A stretch of DNA of 64,000 bases, from assembly GCA_036346405.1 (NCBI GenBank), contig CM070546.1, forward strand, positions 93,556,955 to 93,620,954. Direction: 5' to 3'. This document shows, one piece after another, positions 43,310 to 55,289 of the stretch (positions are counted from its first letter, which is position 1; every line of letters starts with the position of its first letter). A model generated the notes under the pieces. It searched no databases and was not told the origin of the DNA. It saw only the letters and a list, made by a program, of their open reading frames with translations. A program made the position numbers and the translations under genes. The DNA is from Phyllostachys edulis (taxonomy: Eukaryota > Streptophyta > Magnoliopsida > Poales > Poaceae).

Positions 43310-46300
43310 ACAAACGATGCAACAGACGTCGTTTTGGGTACGCTTTCTGTTAATTCATATCCAGTTGCTATTTTGTTTGATTTAGGAGCATCACATTCAT
43401 TCATCAAAAGAGGGTTTGCTGCACAACATCAATTTAAAATGCATACACTTCAGCCCCCATACCACATTCAGTCTCCGAGATCGGTTCTGCAAACCGATCA
43501 AGTCTGTCGAGACATAAAAGTGGAGATTCAAGGGATTGAATTTTTGGCACACCTAAAAGTGATAAATTAAGATTGAATTTTTGGCACACCTAAAAGTGAT
43601 AAATTAAGTGGGTATTTATGTTATATTAGGGATGGATTGGCTGTCCAAGAACCAAGGTCAAATCAATTATGCTCAGCGATCAATTTCTATCACAAGTGAA
43701 GACGGCAATCAAGTCGTTTTTGCTCCAAAAAATGTCGGTTCTCATCTTTATTCTTTGGAAGTGAGTACCACCCTTGAATTGGAAAAGGAACCAGTGGTAT
43801 GTGAATACCCAGATGTCTTTTCTGAATAACTCCCAGGCATGCCCCCTGATCGCGAAGTGGAGTTCGTAATTGAGCTTGCACCCGGTACTGTGCCTATATC
43901 AAAACGGCTGTATCGAATGCCTCCCAACGAATTGGTAGAATTGAAGAAGCAACTCAAGGAGCTTCAAGATAAAGGCTTTATTCGGCTGCGCTCCTCACCA
44001 TGGGGATGCCCAGCTATCTTCATAAAGAAGAAATACATGAGTTTGTGGATGTGTGTTGACTACCGTCCGCTAAATGAAGTTACTGTCAAGAACAAGTATC
44101 CACTTCCTTGGATCAATGATTTATTTGATCAACTGAGTGGAGCTCAAGTGTTCTCTAAGATCGACTTGAGATTGGGCTACCATTAGATCAAGTTCAGAGC
44201 CAAAGACATACCAAAGACGACATTCTCTACTCATTACGATTTGTACAAGTACACTGTTATGTCTTTCGGATTAACCAATGCACCGGCATATTTCATGAAC
44301 CTCATGAACTCAGTTTTTATGGAGTATTTAGATCGGTTGTCATCATGTTTATCGATGACATCCTCATCTACTCCAAGTCTGATGAAGAACACGAGCAACA
44401 TTTGAGGCTTGTATTGGAGACACTTCGTCAACATCAACTCTATGCTAAATTCAGCAAGTGTGAGTTTTGGCTTCGTGAAGTTAGCTTTTTGGTTCATGTG
44501 CTACACAAGGGCAGTATCGCAGTTGATGCGAGAAAAGTGCAAGATGTATTGAATTGGCGACAGCCCAAGAGCGTCACCGATATTCGTAGTTTTCTCGGAC
44601 TTGCGGGTTACTACCGCAGATTTATCAAGAATTTATAAAAAAAATTGCAAGGCCGATGACCCAGCTTCTAAAGAAAGAAAATAAGTTCGAATGGTTAGCA
44701 AAGTGCGAGGAAAGTTTTCAGGTCTTAAAAGAATGCCTAGCCAAAGCTCCAGTACTCATTCTGCCTGACATTCACAAGAGCTTTGACATATACTGCGATG
44801 CATCTCGCCACAGGCTTGGTTGTGTGCTTATGCAAGAGGGCCGAGTGGTGGCATACGCATCGAGGCAATTAAGACCTCATGAAGTGAATTATCCTACACA
44901 CGATTTGGAGCTAGTAGTAGTAGTCCATGCTCTGAAGATTTGGCGATATTACCTCATTGGTAACCGTTGCGAGATCTACACCTATCACAAGAGCCTCAAA
45001 TATATTTTCACCCAAGCCGATCTGAACTTGAGGCAAAGAAGATGGCTCGAGTTGATCAAGAACTATGATATGGGACTCTATTATCATCCCGAAAAAGCCA
45101 ACGTAGTGGCTGATGCATTGAGCAAAAAGTCTCAATGCAACTGCTTGTCGGTAACCCCCATTTCAGCAGGCTTGTGCACTGAGTTGCAACGACTGAGCCT
45201 TGAGATGATTGAAGAAGGTTCTCTTGCTGCCCTACAAGTCAATTTCACACTTGAGGACCAGATTAAAGAAGCCCAGAAGACCGACATGGAAGTGGCCCAA
45301 ATTCGGAAAGATATGAAGCAAGGCAAAGCCAAAGGCTTCACCGAAGATGCACAAGGCATCCTATGGTTTGGGAACCGTTTGGTGGTGTCATTTGACCGCA
45401 ACTTGAGGGAGTTAATTCTCAAAGAAGCTCATAACTCTCGATTCTCTATACACCTCGGGAGCACCAAAATGTATCATGATCTGAAAAAGAAACTATGGTG
45501 GAGCCGAATGAAGCAACAAATCATACGGTTTGTTGCCGAGTGCGATGTTTGTCAGAGGGTGAAAGCCAAGCATTTGAACCTGGCAGGTACACTTCAACCG
45601 CTACCCGTTCCCAAGTGGAAATGGGAGGAAGTCGGGATGGACTTCATCACCGGCCTTCCAAAGACTCAAACTAGATCCGATTCCATGTGGGTGATCGTTG
45701 ACTGTCTGACGAAGGTTGCCCATTTCATTCCTGTCAATACCACCTACACCGGAGCCAAGTTAGTAGAGCTTTACATCTCAAGGATTGTTTGTCTCCACGG
45801 TGTACCGAAAGTGATCGTCTCAGATTGTGGTACTCAATTCACATCCTACTTCTAGAAATGTCTCCATCAAGCAATGGGGACCAACCTCTCTTTTAGCACC
45901 GCCTACCACCACAAACAGGAGGACAAACTGAGAGGGTGAATCAAATATTGGAAGACCTTCTCAGAGCATGTGTGCTGCCCTACCACAAAAATTGGGAGAA
46001 ATGCTTGCCGTATGTGGAGTTCTCCTACAACAATAACGATCAATCAAGCATACAAATGTCACCTTTCGAGGCATTGTATGGGAGAGCATATAGGACACCA
46101 TTGAATTGGTCCGAGTTCGGAGAGAGATCATTATATGGCCCGAACTTGGTACAAGACGCCGAAGAGCAAGTTCGCCTGATCCGAGAACGACTTTAGGCAA
46201 CTCAATCTCGTCAAAAGTCATATGCTGACCATCATCGGCGTGATTTGAGTTTTGAGGTGAATGATCATGTTTACCTTAAAGTCACACCGATGAAAGGATC

Positions 46301-46649
46301 ACATCACTTTCAAGTCAAGGGCAAGTTAGCACCACGCTATATCGGACCATTCCGAATTCTAGATAAGTGAGGATCTGTGGCTTATCAGTTGAAGCTTCCA
46401 CCATATCTATCAGATGTACACAACGTCTTCCATGTATCACAACTAAAGAAGTGCCTCCGAGTTCCAACCGAAGCAACCAAGTTAGATGGCCTCGATTTGC
46501 AACCCGATCTTTCTTATCGGGAACACCCGATACGTATTCTTGAAGAAACGGAGTGCAAGATGAGAAATCGTAACATCAAGTTCGTAAAGGTTCAGTGGAG
46601 CAACCATACTAAAGATGAAGCAACTTGGGAGCGTGAAGACCAAATGTGA
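43310..46649 (+). pseudogene. gypsy pol remnant with chromodomain
   Basis: Protease: VNSYPVAILFDLGASHSFI (43345-43400), where the catalytic D-S/T-G reads DLG. RT: 43839-44638, with MCVDYRPLNEVTV, KIDLRLGYH followed by TAG, and FIDDILIYSK. RNase H: 44656-45130, with DIYCDASRHRLGCVLM, DLELVVVVHALKIW and ADALSKKS. Integrase: HHCC segment ending CDVCQRVKA (45547), DFITGLP (45640) and VSDCGTQFTSYF (45820). A frameshift falls in the region of the third acidic residue, and the frame resumes at NQILEDLL (45939). The chromodomain VKVQWSNHTKDEATWE ends at 46649. At least five stops or shifts are visible. Confidence 0.85.
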
Positions 46650-46891
46650 ACCAAATATCCCGATCTTTTTCCTTCTGCTTGAAGTGCCTTCGAATCAAAA
46701 AAAGAAAAGGTTAAACAAAGCGGTGGAAAGGAAAATGTAACAACCACTCCTTGTAACCTTGTTAGGATATCTTAGCACTATCTTTGAAGGAAATCAAGAC
46801 AACAGATGTTGTATTATCTTTCAGAACCTTCCTGTCCAACTTCCGACCTACCAAGATCTCAGGAATGAGATCTGTTGTAAGGGGGGAGGTT

Positions 46892-47868
46892 TGTCATATC
46901 CCCAAATTAATTAATGATAATTAGTATCCATATCATCAGCATGCATGTTGTTTTTGGAAGCATTTGCATATTTTGTTGCATTTAGAAAATCTTAATCAAA
47001 GGTGAAAACCCTAACTCAAACTTAAGCTCCAAAAGAAGATAGAAACAAATGCTTATAAAGTTCTCTAGGAAATAATTTATTCAAGCACTATAATATTTAT
47101 CACGAATAAATATAATTTTTTCCAAATTTTTGGAACTCAATTCGACCCACAAGAAATTCAACCTCAAATCAATAACCTATTTTAAGTTTGAATTTTAAAT
47201 AGGCAAATAAATCTTCAACAGTGGGGTTTAGGATTTTATTTGAGTACTATAACATCCCAGGAACCTCTCTGATTTATTTCATATTTTTAGAATTTTTATT
47301 ACTATTTTTAGTGGCCTGGTCAAAGTCGAATGGTTTGAATTTAAATCAGTCAACACTATTGACCCGATCGAGCCACTTTCACTTGGTTCGACCTAACCCT
47401 CTACCTGTTCGGACCGGTCCAAACGGAACCGACCGAGCGCGTTCGGTCGGTCCGAACATTGCGACCCGAGCCAAGTACATTTGTACATTTGTGTAAGACT
47501 TGCGAGTACATTTGTATTTAATCCGGGTGCTGCAAATTCAGATGAAGACGATTTTACACCCAACGAGTTCGTTAGCGCCGATTGAGGTGACGCTAACAAT
47601 TAGTGCTAATATTTAACTCTCAGTCGGTTGCCATGGGTTATGGGGCACACCATACCGGACCTTTTGGTTTATTTACATTGCTTCCGCTGCTACTTATTGC
47701 TCTTATTTGAATTTGGTCGGTCGGCCACTTGTAATAGTGTAGACTTAACTATTATGTTGTATGTCTTTTGGATTATCAATGTATGAATGTTGTATGACTG
47801 TGATTGACATTGAATGAGAGTATGAGCGTGTTGGTCGCTGATCTTGGGAGCCAACACGGTCTCATACT
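46892..47868 (+). repeat. 3' LTR of the gypsy chromovirus, truncated
   Basis: It begins TGTCATATCCCC right after the polypurine tract. From 47484 to 47868 it matches the end of the 5' LTR. Homology stops at CTCATACT (47868), about 88 bp before the LTR end seen on the 5' side, where an inverted LTR begins. The first 590 bp have no obvious partner in the 5' LTR, so the two LTRs have been reshaped by deletion or recombination. Confidence 0.7.
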
Positions 47869-50255
47869 GTGGGGAATGGCGGCCTCTAGGGTTTTCGAGA
47901 TCGGCGGCGACGCACTTCAGGGACGGCGGCGGCACAGTGGAGGACCGGCGGGGGTGCACATGGGAGCCGGAGGTGGAGCACCAGGGGCTGGAGGCAGCGC
48001 ACACGGAAATCGCCCAGTCGCAAGAGCAATTGGAGATGAGGATGTGAGGGGGAATGCCGGTTCGGAACGCTCGGGGGTGTCTCGCAGTGGGATGAGATAG
48101 GGTGCAGTTCGATGGCATTTGCGGGTAATAACAATCAACTTCAAAGGGTATTTTGGCTTCTACAAGGTTGGTTTCCCACGAGAATCCACGGGAAGGCTGC
48201 TTCTCCTTGCTAGTTCATTTTCGAGATAGCTCCTCACGAGAAGCAGAATCTGGTGGTTTTGAGAAGCTAGGTGTTTGGTACTGCTCCACGAGATCCAAAC
48301 GTGAAGCTAAGAGTAGGAGCTGTACCAAACAGAGCCTAAATTTCTTAAGAAAATCCTCTCTAGTTGACAGGTGGGTCCAACCGAGGTTTTATTTTATTTA
48401 CTAATTATTTTTCTTAAGGAAAAGCATGTGTGGCTGAAAGGTGAGTCCAGCCAGGTTTTTATTTTATTTTCTAATTATTTTTACTCGGGAAAACCCGTGA
48501 GACTAACAGGTGGGACCAGGGTCCACATGGACTCGGTCCACCTGATGGTTCACAGGGCCAGGGGCCCACACGTTAGCACAATGAGCTTTAAGGGTGGGTC
48601 CACGTGTCATAGACATACACTAACCTACAGCTTAACAAGATTTTCTAATTGCGTTAGGCCCACATGTCATACAAACATTAGCTTCTAATTAAACTCTAAC
48701 TAATTACCAATTAAACTAAACCTAACATACTGAGTGGGTCCACATGTCAGTGTCCCTCTCACTCGTCTTATCCGTCTAGAATAGAGGAACGACACAGAGC
48801 TGCCATGGCCAGGCACTAGGCGAGCTTGGCACCAGTGGATGGGGCTTTGGCGACCACCAAAATGGATTGTGGGGTCCAAGGCAACCCTAACAGCTATGAC
48901 GGTGCAACGGGAGATGGTCCGAGGTGATGACGCGACGGTGAGGATGACAACGATGCTATTGTGCACACTAGCATCTACCAAGCGCGGCTACAAATTACAA
49001 TTGAAGGTTGGAAACATCATCTACAAGATATCACGATGCTAAGGGTGCTCTCGGTGCTCTAGGAGAAGCGGCGCACCAAGCTCTCAATGGCGGCTTGTCG
49101 TGGCTTGTGGTGGGGTGCTACGGCACGGCTACGCTATGGTCAACTCGGTGGTTCATTGGCTAGCTTAACAAGTTTGCGAGATGAAGGTGCGCACGAGAAT
49201 GGATGTACTCACCCAGGGTCCAAGCAAGGAGGGAGATTGATGGTGGTGGTGAGGTGCGTGCTCCAGGAACGGAGGCGCTCTAGCAGCTCTGGTGCATGGC
49301 AAGGAAGAAGAATGCACGCGTTAGAGAGAGGAGGTCGTGGTGACAAAGATGTGCAAGACAATGGAGGCAGAACCTCACCTCGATGGCAAAAATCAGCAGG
49401 TGAAGCCGTTGGCCGGAATTGGGGACGGTGACCGGTGCGGCTCAAGTTCTTCTCCATCCAAGGTAGAGCAGAGGGGAAAAATTGGGGAAAAGCGGAGGAG
49501 AAGCTACCAGCACAATGATGCACTCGACCGTGGCTTAAATAGTGAGGAGAAGAGGGGAGACGGGAGTGACGACATGCTCGGCTCAAGCGCGAGATCTCGC
49601 GAGCGGCGCACGAATGAGCTGGAAGCACTCATGAGGTGACAAGGTCGTGGTGGTGCGAGAGAGGGTGAGAGGCTCAAGGCGTAGGGTCTGATGATGCCTG
49701 GCTTTCTCGGCGTGCGTGCGTATGGTAGCAACGGGTGAGAGCGAGGTGAGCTGGTGTGCGGGAAAGAAGCACAGTGCTTCTCTTGTGCGGCATGACAAGT
49801 GGGTCCATGGCCTACGTGTCACCTATCAGCGAGTGAGAGAGAGCGGGGAGTTGGGATGGTTGTGGCCGTGCTGGGCCTTCGGCTTGTTCGCGGGCCGCGA
49901 GGAGGAAAGGAAGGACATGAGAGGAAGGCGGACACACGGGTTGTCTTGCGAGGATGGGACATAGGAGAGGCTAAATCAAGCGAAAGCGATCGGCCCTGAT
50001 GGGAAGAAAGGGAAGGAAAAATATTTAAAATTTAAGTTTGTAATTTAAGGATTCAATTTGAATTTGAATTCAAATACTAAGGTGGCTTTGCACACAAATG
50101 GACTTCTAGATTTTTTTTTTCAAATCCAAAATACAGACAAGAAATTTTTTTAAAATATCTAAATTGTAAGGCAAGGCTTTTGGAAATTCTTGAAATGTCA
50201 CAAAAGTTTTTGAATTCATGCAACTTTTCATTTGAACCAAATTTGGGTTGTTACA
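47868..50255 (-). mobile_element. gypsy-type LTR, minus orientation
   Basis: On the minus strand it starts TGTAACAACCCAAATTTGG at 50255. A GC-rich centre with chance frames on both strands spans about 48780-49980, and it reaches TG on the plus strand at 47868-47869. About 2.39 kb with no internal domain. The flanks (CATAC on the left, CTTAG on the right) do not match, so it is not a simple solo-LTR insertion; one side has been rearranged. Confidence 0.55.
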
Positions 50256-50620
50256 CTTAGAAAGGCATGCTATCTTCCATTTAGCTAAATGATATATTTT
50301 TCTTTCCACCATCCTGCCATAAGAATCTGGATCTGAAAAAATGTAGTCTGTTGATAGTACCTTTGGGAGCAAGAAAGAAAGAAAACATGTACAGGGGCAT
50401 GTTACTAAGACTAGAATTGATTAGAATAATTCTGCCCCCAACGGATAAATGCTTTCCTTACCAACAACTTAGCTTCTTCTCGGATCTATCCTCCATATTT
50501 TTTCGATCAATGTTTTTCAAATTCCTGTAGTGAATGGGAATGCCTAGATAAATGAAAGGAATTTGCCCCACTTTGCAAGGAAACAACTATGTGTACAACC
50601 TATTCATGGGCAGCTCAGCT
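50256..50620 (-). mobile_element. L1-type LINE fragment (ORF2 after RT)
   Basis: The minus strand from about 50560 reads FIYLGIPIHYRNLKNID, EKKLSCW, a stop, HLSVGGRIILINSSLSNMPL, YMFSFFLAPKG and FFRSRFLWQD. This is the conserved segment just after the RT palm in plant L1 ORF2. Only about 120 codons remain. It is a separate family from the LINE at 26-27.6 kb, judging by sequence. Confidence 0.75.
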
Positions 50621-50959
50621 CGAGCCCAGCCCGAATATTTGGGCTTAGGCCCATCCCCAAGTTGGGCGAAGCCCGACCTTGCTTTTCGGCATGCAAGCAC
50701 GTCCCAAAGCCTCAAAAAGCCTCACAATAATAATAAATATTAATTTTTTATTCTCAAAAAAATAAATATTAATATTTTACTCCAAAAAATAATTAAAATA
50801 ATAATAATTCATGGAAAAAAGCAAATTTTGGGCTTCGGGCTAAGCCTATGTTGGACTCGGGCCTACTCGTTTAGGATCGGGCTTTTCTAGGCCCGGCCCG
50901 GCCCGAGGTTTCAATAGGTCTATGTGTATGGCTCAATACAATTTTTTTGCCTCACCAAA
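50621..50959. other. GGCCC-rich segment, possible small DNA element
   Basis: The edges carry CAGCTCGAGCCCAGCCCGAA (50618 on) and GGCCCGGCCCGGCCCGAGG (50891 on), which are partial inverted counterparts, around an AT-rich middle (AATAATAATAAATATTAAT). This looks like a MITE-type structure, but no clear target duplication was found. Confidence 0.35.
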
Positions 50960-51591
50960 AATAAAAGTTCATTTTGGGGGAAATTAATTTTTAGACCCAT
51001 TAAAAGCTCAAAGGAACAAAGAAAGAATTTCAAATTCCTGGCTTTCTCCAAGCTGTGATAAATACTTAGAACTGAAGATCTAGAAATACTTCATATCCCT
51101 TACGATAGAATTTGTGGTTCAACTATCCACAAGACAGATTTCATGTTCTCCCTCCATTGTACGTCAACTATCAGCGGGAGATAAATAATTTGCATGAATT
51201 GAAAACATTGCATATGCATAAACGCACACATAAGACATGCAAATGAACTAAAGATTACAAGAAATAATTTTAATTCCTAGTAGTAATATTGTTGACCAAT
51301 TCAGGATTGACAAAATTAGGTGTCCAATTTAGTAACACCATCCTAAACACACCATAAATTGACTTCTTAATTTAAGGGGATAATTGAGATTATTTCTTAG
51401 GACTCTCCTGATCCTTTCTGGATGAATATCCAGTAATTCATCATCTAGTAGAGATGAATATTCGTCATCATATAGAGCATCATCGCCTAATTCCTCCTCT
51501 ACTATCAGTTGATGGGTTTCATTCTCCTCTTGCTCTCCTTCTGTTGGTGCGTCCAGAAGTGAACTTCTGGTTTATTCTGGCTTTTCTTTCT

Positions 51592-52400
51592 TTAAGACTG
51601 TTGATAGAGCTCCATTAGATGGTTAGGTGTCTTGTAACATTTTGCCCAGTGACCCTTGAGCCCACACTTATAGCAAGGCCTATTGTCACCTATTGCTTTT
51701 ATTGTAGACTTTCCTTTTTCTCTTGTCTTACCTTTTGGCTTGAAGACAAATGGTTTAGTCTTGTTTCCCCCAGTCCCCTTTCCTTTTACACCGACATTCG
51801 TCCTTTTATGAATGTTATGCACCTCAGGTGCACCCTAAGTTCCTGTAGGACGAACATTATGATTCCTCATGAGGAGCTCATTATGTTTTTCCGCCACTAG
51901 AAGTGCGGTTATCAGTTCATAGTGGTTTTCATACCCCTTTTCTCTGTGTTGTTGTTCTACCACTAGATTTGTAGCATGGAAAGTGGAAAGGGTTTTCTCG
52001 ATCAACTATCCCTCTATGAAATTTCTTACACAAAGCCTGAAACGAGAAATTATCGTATGGAGTGCTAAGTTATAAGCCACCACAAATTTAAAATACTAGA
52101 AGCGCAAACTCATCCAATCATGCTCCGCCTGTGGGAGCATTAATTCCCTTTGTTGATTATATCTCTTTTGAAGGGAAACCCATAGGCCTAAAGGATCTCT
52201 CTCAGTAAAATACTCATTCTTGATATGCTTATTCAAACGATGACGTAGGAAAAAAATGATCTTAGCCTTGTCTCCCTCTAAGGGCTTATTAGTATTGCTA
52301 TGAGGAACAATAGTGTTGCACTTAGTCCTTTGGAGGCTAAGTAGAACTCCGCGTCCAAGTCCCATGTGCTCCCATTAATTCTCAATTCATCAAACTCCCT
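51592..52400 (-). pseudogene. copia gag remnant with CCHC knuckle
   Basis: The frame 52365-52096 gives FFLRHRLNKHIKNEYFTERD, LGLWVSLQKRYNQQREL and LPQAEHDWMSLRF, the UBN2-type Gag core. A broken stretch follows, then at 51822-51592 a lysine-rich region and the zinc knuckle CYKCGLKGHWAKC with a short tail. It is related to, but clearly different from, the Gag at 18097-18528. Confidence 0.75.
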
Positions 52401-52639
52401 TTTTGCGACACAAATCATGTTGCCTATAGTACTGTATAGCAACGTATATAATTACTATAAGGTAATGAATAGGTACATCATGCACCGCATGAGTCAAAAC
52501 ATGTGTTACATCAATAAAATGACTTGCATGAGTACTAAATATCAAATTTATGGATTTCTAGTAATTTTCTATCAAATTTCTACTAATTTTCTAGGCATAG
52601 AACAATTATTATACTCACAAATTAATTAGAAAACTTTCG

Positions 52640-53941
52640 AGGTTTAATTTGCAAAATTCCACCAAGTAGAAGCCCTCATAATTTATTCTGAAAGTACCAA
52701 GACCCTTTTCGGTTCGGAAGGACCCAATTTTAATAAACCAAGGACTTGCACTTCATTTCAAAAAAGTTAGAGGGCTTTTCTATATAAGTGCCAAGGTCGG
52801 TCGGATCCCATCCCGATCGGGCCTTATAAGCCAGAATGAATGGCCCAAATAGGGACTTTGTGCAATCCTCTTAGCTAGCCTGCTGGGGTTTCCCATCACA
52901 TTAGTGCGGCTCGGCCCAAGTGCGCGCATGCACACGCGAAGGTTGGTGGCGGCGGCCTTGGTGCTCACGGCGACGGAGACGCAAGCATCAGCAGTAGCAC
53001 GTCTGAGTAGTGCGGCGGTGATGGTGCAAATCGACGGCAGCGGTGGTGTCCCGCGCGCCTGATTAGTCCCATCCCGATGCAACTGTGGCATACACACGGT
53101 GCCCTACCTCGTCCTCGCCATGGACGATGGTGGCGGCGGTGGCCACTCCATCCTCACAGGGGACGGAGCCCCTGGCCTCTTAGGCTTCCTCGACCGGTGT
53201 TGCCATGGAGACAGACGGCGACGACCATAGCGTGGAGGCGACAAGGTTGTCCTGTCTCTCTTCTTCTCTCGTGGTTCAGTGTGAAGGTGATGGCAACAGT
53301 GGAGTATGGCGACCACGACGCTAAGGCATCGATTTGTCCAGCGACGCGCGACATGAAGGTGGTGCATGACACACCTCGCCCGACGGCGAGTTCCTTGCCC
53401 CATGGGGCTCAATGGCGCACGCAGAGCCGAGCAACAGCTAGCCTGATCCCAGTCAGTGGTGCGGCGTGGTGGCAATGCCCTATCTAGTCGAGATGACGAG
53501 ATTGATCCAATGACAGCGCGCCATGGAGGTGGTGCCCGGTGCTCGGTTCATGGTGATGGCACGAACGCGAAGGCGTGCTTCTGTTGCCTAGACGGTGGTT
53601 GTCGATGGCTCGTGTGCAGAGGTGCACAGTCTAACGACCCGTTGATGCCGATTGGCGAAGGTACGCGGAGGCATACCTGATCCAATCTCGGTGGAGCCTG
53701 GCAACGCGTGCGCGGAGGCGAAAGGTCGGCCGACTCGGTTGGTCGGCGGCACGCCGTGGAGGCATATGACACGTGTGGGCGAGGGGATGCGCGGTCAGCA
53801 TGCACGTGGAGGCGTGTGCCCGTTCGACCGTTTGAATATATAGCAATGAACAGTAGAATAAGAATTAATCTACTAAAAGGACATTATCACTAGAATTGAA
53901 AACTAAGATCAAAGCAATGTTCCAGGAAGTCTTAGCTTAGA
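52640..53941 (-). other. GC-rich leader between gag and LTR
   Basis: This region precedes gag on the minus strand. GC-rich sequence (52880-53830) yields many overlapping frames on both strands, none with a recognisable domain. Its position and composition match the leader of the copia element at 14.8-26.1 kb, which also carries a GC-rich leader. Confidence 0.4.
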
Positions 53942-54249
53942 GTGTTATCGAGGTCGCGTTGCCAACGAACGAAGCTCTCAACTCACAAATAATAAACAAT
54001 AGACCAAACCGTCAGGATGTAGTCTGATCCTTCTCTCTTTATTGATCTCTTTGCCTGTAGACTCGTGTGTACAATGAGAGCCCACTGCCCCCCTTTATAT
54101 AGGAGGAGGAGATCTTCCTTCATACATGAATAAGCAATATAAGACTAAACTAACCAATGTGCCTTGTGGGCCGACAGCCTCCGAATGGGTCTTTGTTTAG
54201 GTAAAGTGTCCACCAATAATCAGGCCTTGTAAATAGGCGATATACAACA
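53942..54249 (-). repeat. 308-bp copia-type LTR
   Basis: On the minus strand it begins TGTTGTATATCGCC and ends CGATAACA (terminal TGTT/AACA). A TATA motif CTATATAAAGGGG lies at about 54105-54093, and a likely transcript start would be just inside the LTR. No second copy is in the window. The sequence following its inner end (CTCTAAGCTAAGAC) does not look like the usual initiator-Met primer-binding site. Confidence 0.55.
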
Positions 54250-54983
54250 ATAACCACTTTGTTTGGAAAGAAAAACATTGTGGGAGTGTGTGCGGTGTTT
54301 GTGTGCATGAGTGGGCTTGACTGTATGTCAGGAGAACATATACAAACTTGTGTGTATGAGTCGAAATAACATATATAAATTCAAATAGCTCAAATTACAT
54401 CGTGTATCTTCTCAAATGATCTTACAAAATATATGAGAAAAGTTACAAAATCCACTTGGCGAGACTTTGTGCTTTTGAGGTGTCTATTACATCATTTTGT
54501 CTTTTACATCATCCACTGACTTGTAGTAAAATAATTTGTTCGCTCGACAAATGTAACAAAGCAACCATTCTCATGTTTTGACCACCATGTTGTTTCCTTC
54601 CTTGCTAGTGTACAAATGTGACATACTAGGTTGTATATTAGACCTAGAATTAGGCACTCACCTAAATTGACTCAAGTTGCACAGAACACCGGGGTTAAGT
54701 GATCCACAAAGGCACAATTGGCTCCTCGACATCACACTTCGATGGCATTTGGCATAACACACTATAAAATTGATATATGACTTGATGGACACCACAAATA
54801 TGTGATCATTTGCCATGGGACATTGGAGAGATTAAAATATATTTCTGAGAGATTAGGATAGAGAAGCAAATGGAAATTATCATGTTGACCTTGTCTTCCT
54901 CTTGCTTTCTTCTTCTTGCTTTCTCCCTCTTACTCACTGTCTGCCATCTCTTTCATGGGCGGCGGCAGATAGGATGGCGTCGG
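54250..54983. other. mostly unassigned; interrupted short ORF at right edge
   Basis: AT-rich sequence with no recognised element. At 54870 a plus-strand ATG opens a frame reading MEIIMLTLSSSCFLLLAFSL followed by LLTVCHLFHGRRQ, which looks like a signal peptide or membrane anchor. The frame then runs into the inserted retrotransposon at 54984. Across the insertion site (rejoining at 60540) this frame stops almost at once, so there is no good case for a disrupted gene. Confidence 0.35.
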
Positions 54984-55289
54984 TATTACCAACCCCTTTT
55001 GATTCCTTGTATCACAAATAGAAACAATATGATTTGGAAAGACATACTGATGGGATTTGGGGGATGAACATAATAGAGGGGATAAGAGGTTCAGAAGAGA
55101 TATAGAGCTAAAGGTTCAGAGTTTACATCTTGCATGACCACAAAATGATACGGAGATAGCTATTTATATCGCAGCACCCACGGTCTACCAGGTGGGCCTT
55201 TCTATAGCTATTGCCCAGGCTGTTGCCCAATCACGTAGCCTAATTAGCTTCTAGAAACCGCGTGTTGGGTTTCCAGTGTCGCTTTCCCT

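Larger units (their letters stand above)
40765..46891 (+). mobile_element. Ty3/gypsy chromovirus internal region
   Basis: Internal domain of a plus-strand Ty3/gypsy element. It has a PBS (GGTATCATAG, 40771 on), an extra 5' ORF (40986-41715), gag (42079 on), protease, RT, RNase H, integrase with a C-terminal chromodomain (to 46649), and a polypurine tract (AAGGGGGGAGGT, 46879-46890) before the 3' LTR. Long LTRs, a chromodomain and an additional upstream ORF suggest a RIRE3/RIRE8-like element of the Tekay/Del group; this affiliation is inference. Stops, frameshifts and a 37-bp duplication make it inactive. Confidence 0.85.
50960..54249 (-). mobile_element. partial Ty1/copia-type element with one LTR
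   Basis: A minus-strand element with an LTR at its 5' side (54249-53942), a GC-rich leader (about 53850-52750) and gag (52400-51592). A degenerate acidic stretch (about 51590-51370) is the last recognisable part. Protease, integrase, RT and the 3' LTR are absent. Because the 3' half is missing, no target duplication can be tested. Confidence 0.6.

Noticed and set aside
47868..50255. Clean solo LTR
   Set aside because: The flanking 5-mers differ and the host LTR does not resume on the far side, so simple insertion plus LTR-LTR recombination does not explain it.
53077..53893. Several 60-136 codon frames on both strands
   Set aside because: GC-rich leader of a partial copia element; mutually overlapping frames with no domains.
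54870..55067. Membrane-anchor gene disrupted by the Reina-like element
   Set aside because: Reading across the insertion site without the element, the frame stops immediately after the target site, and there is no homology on the right flank.
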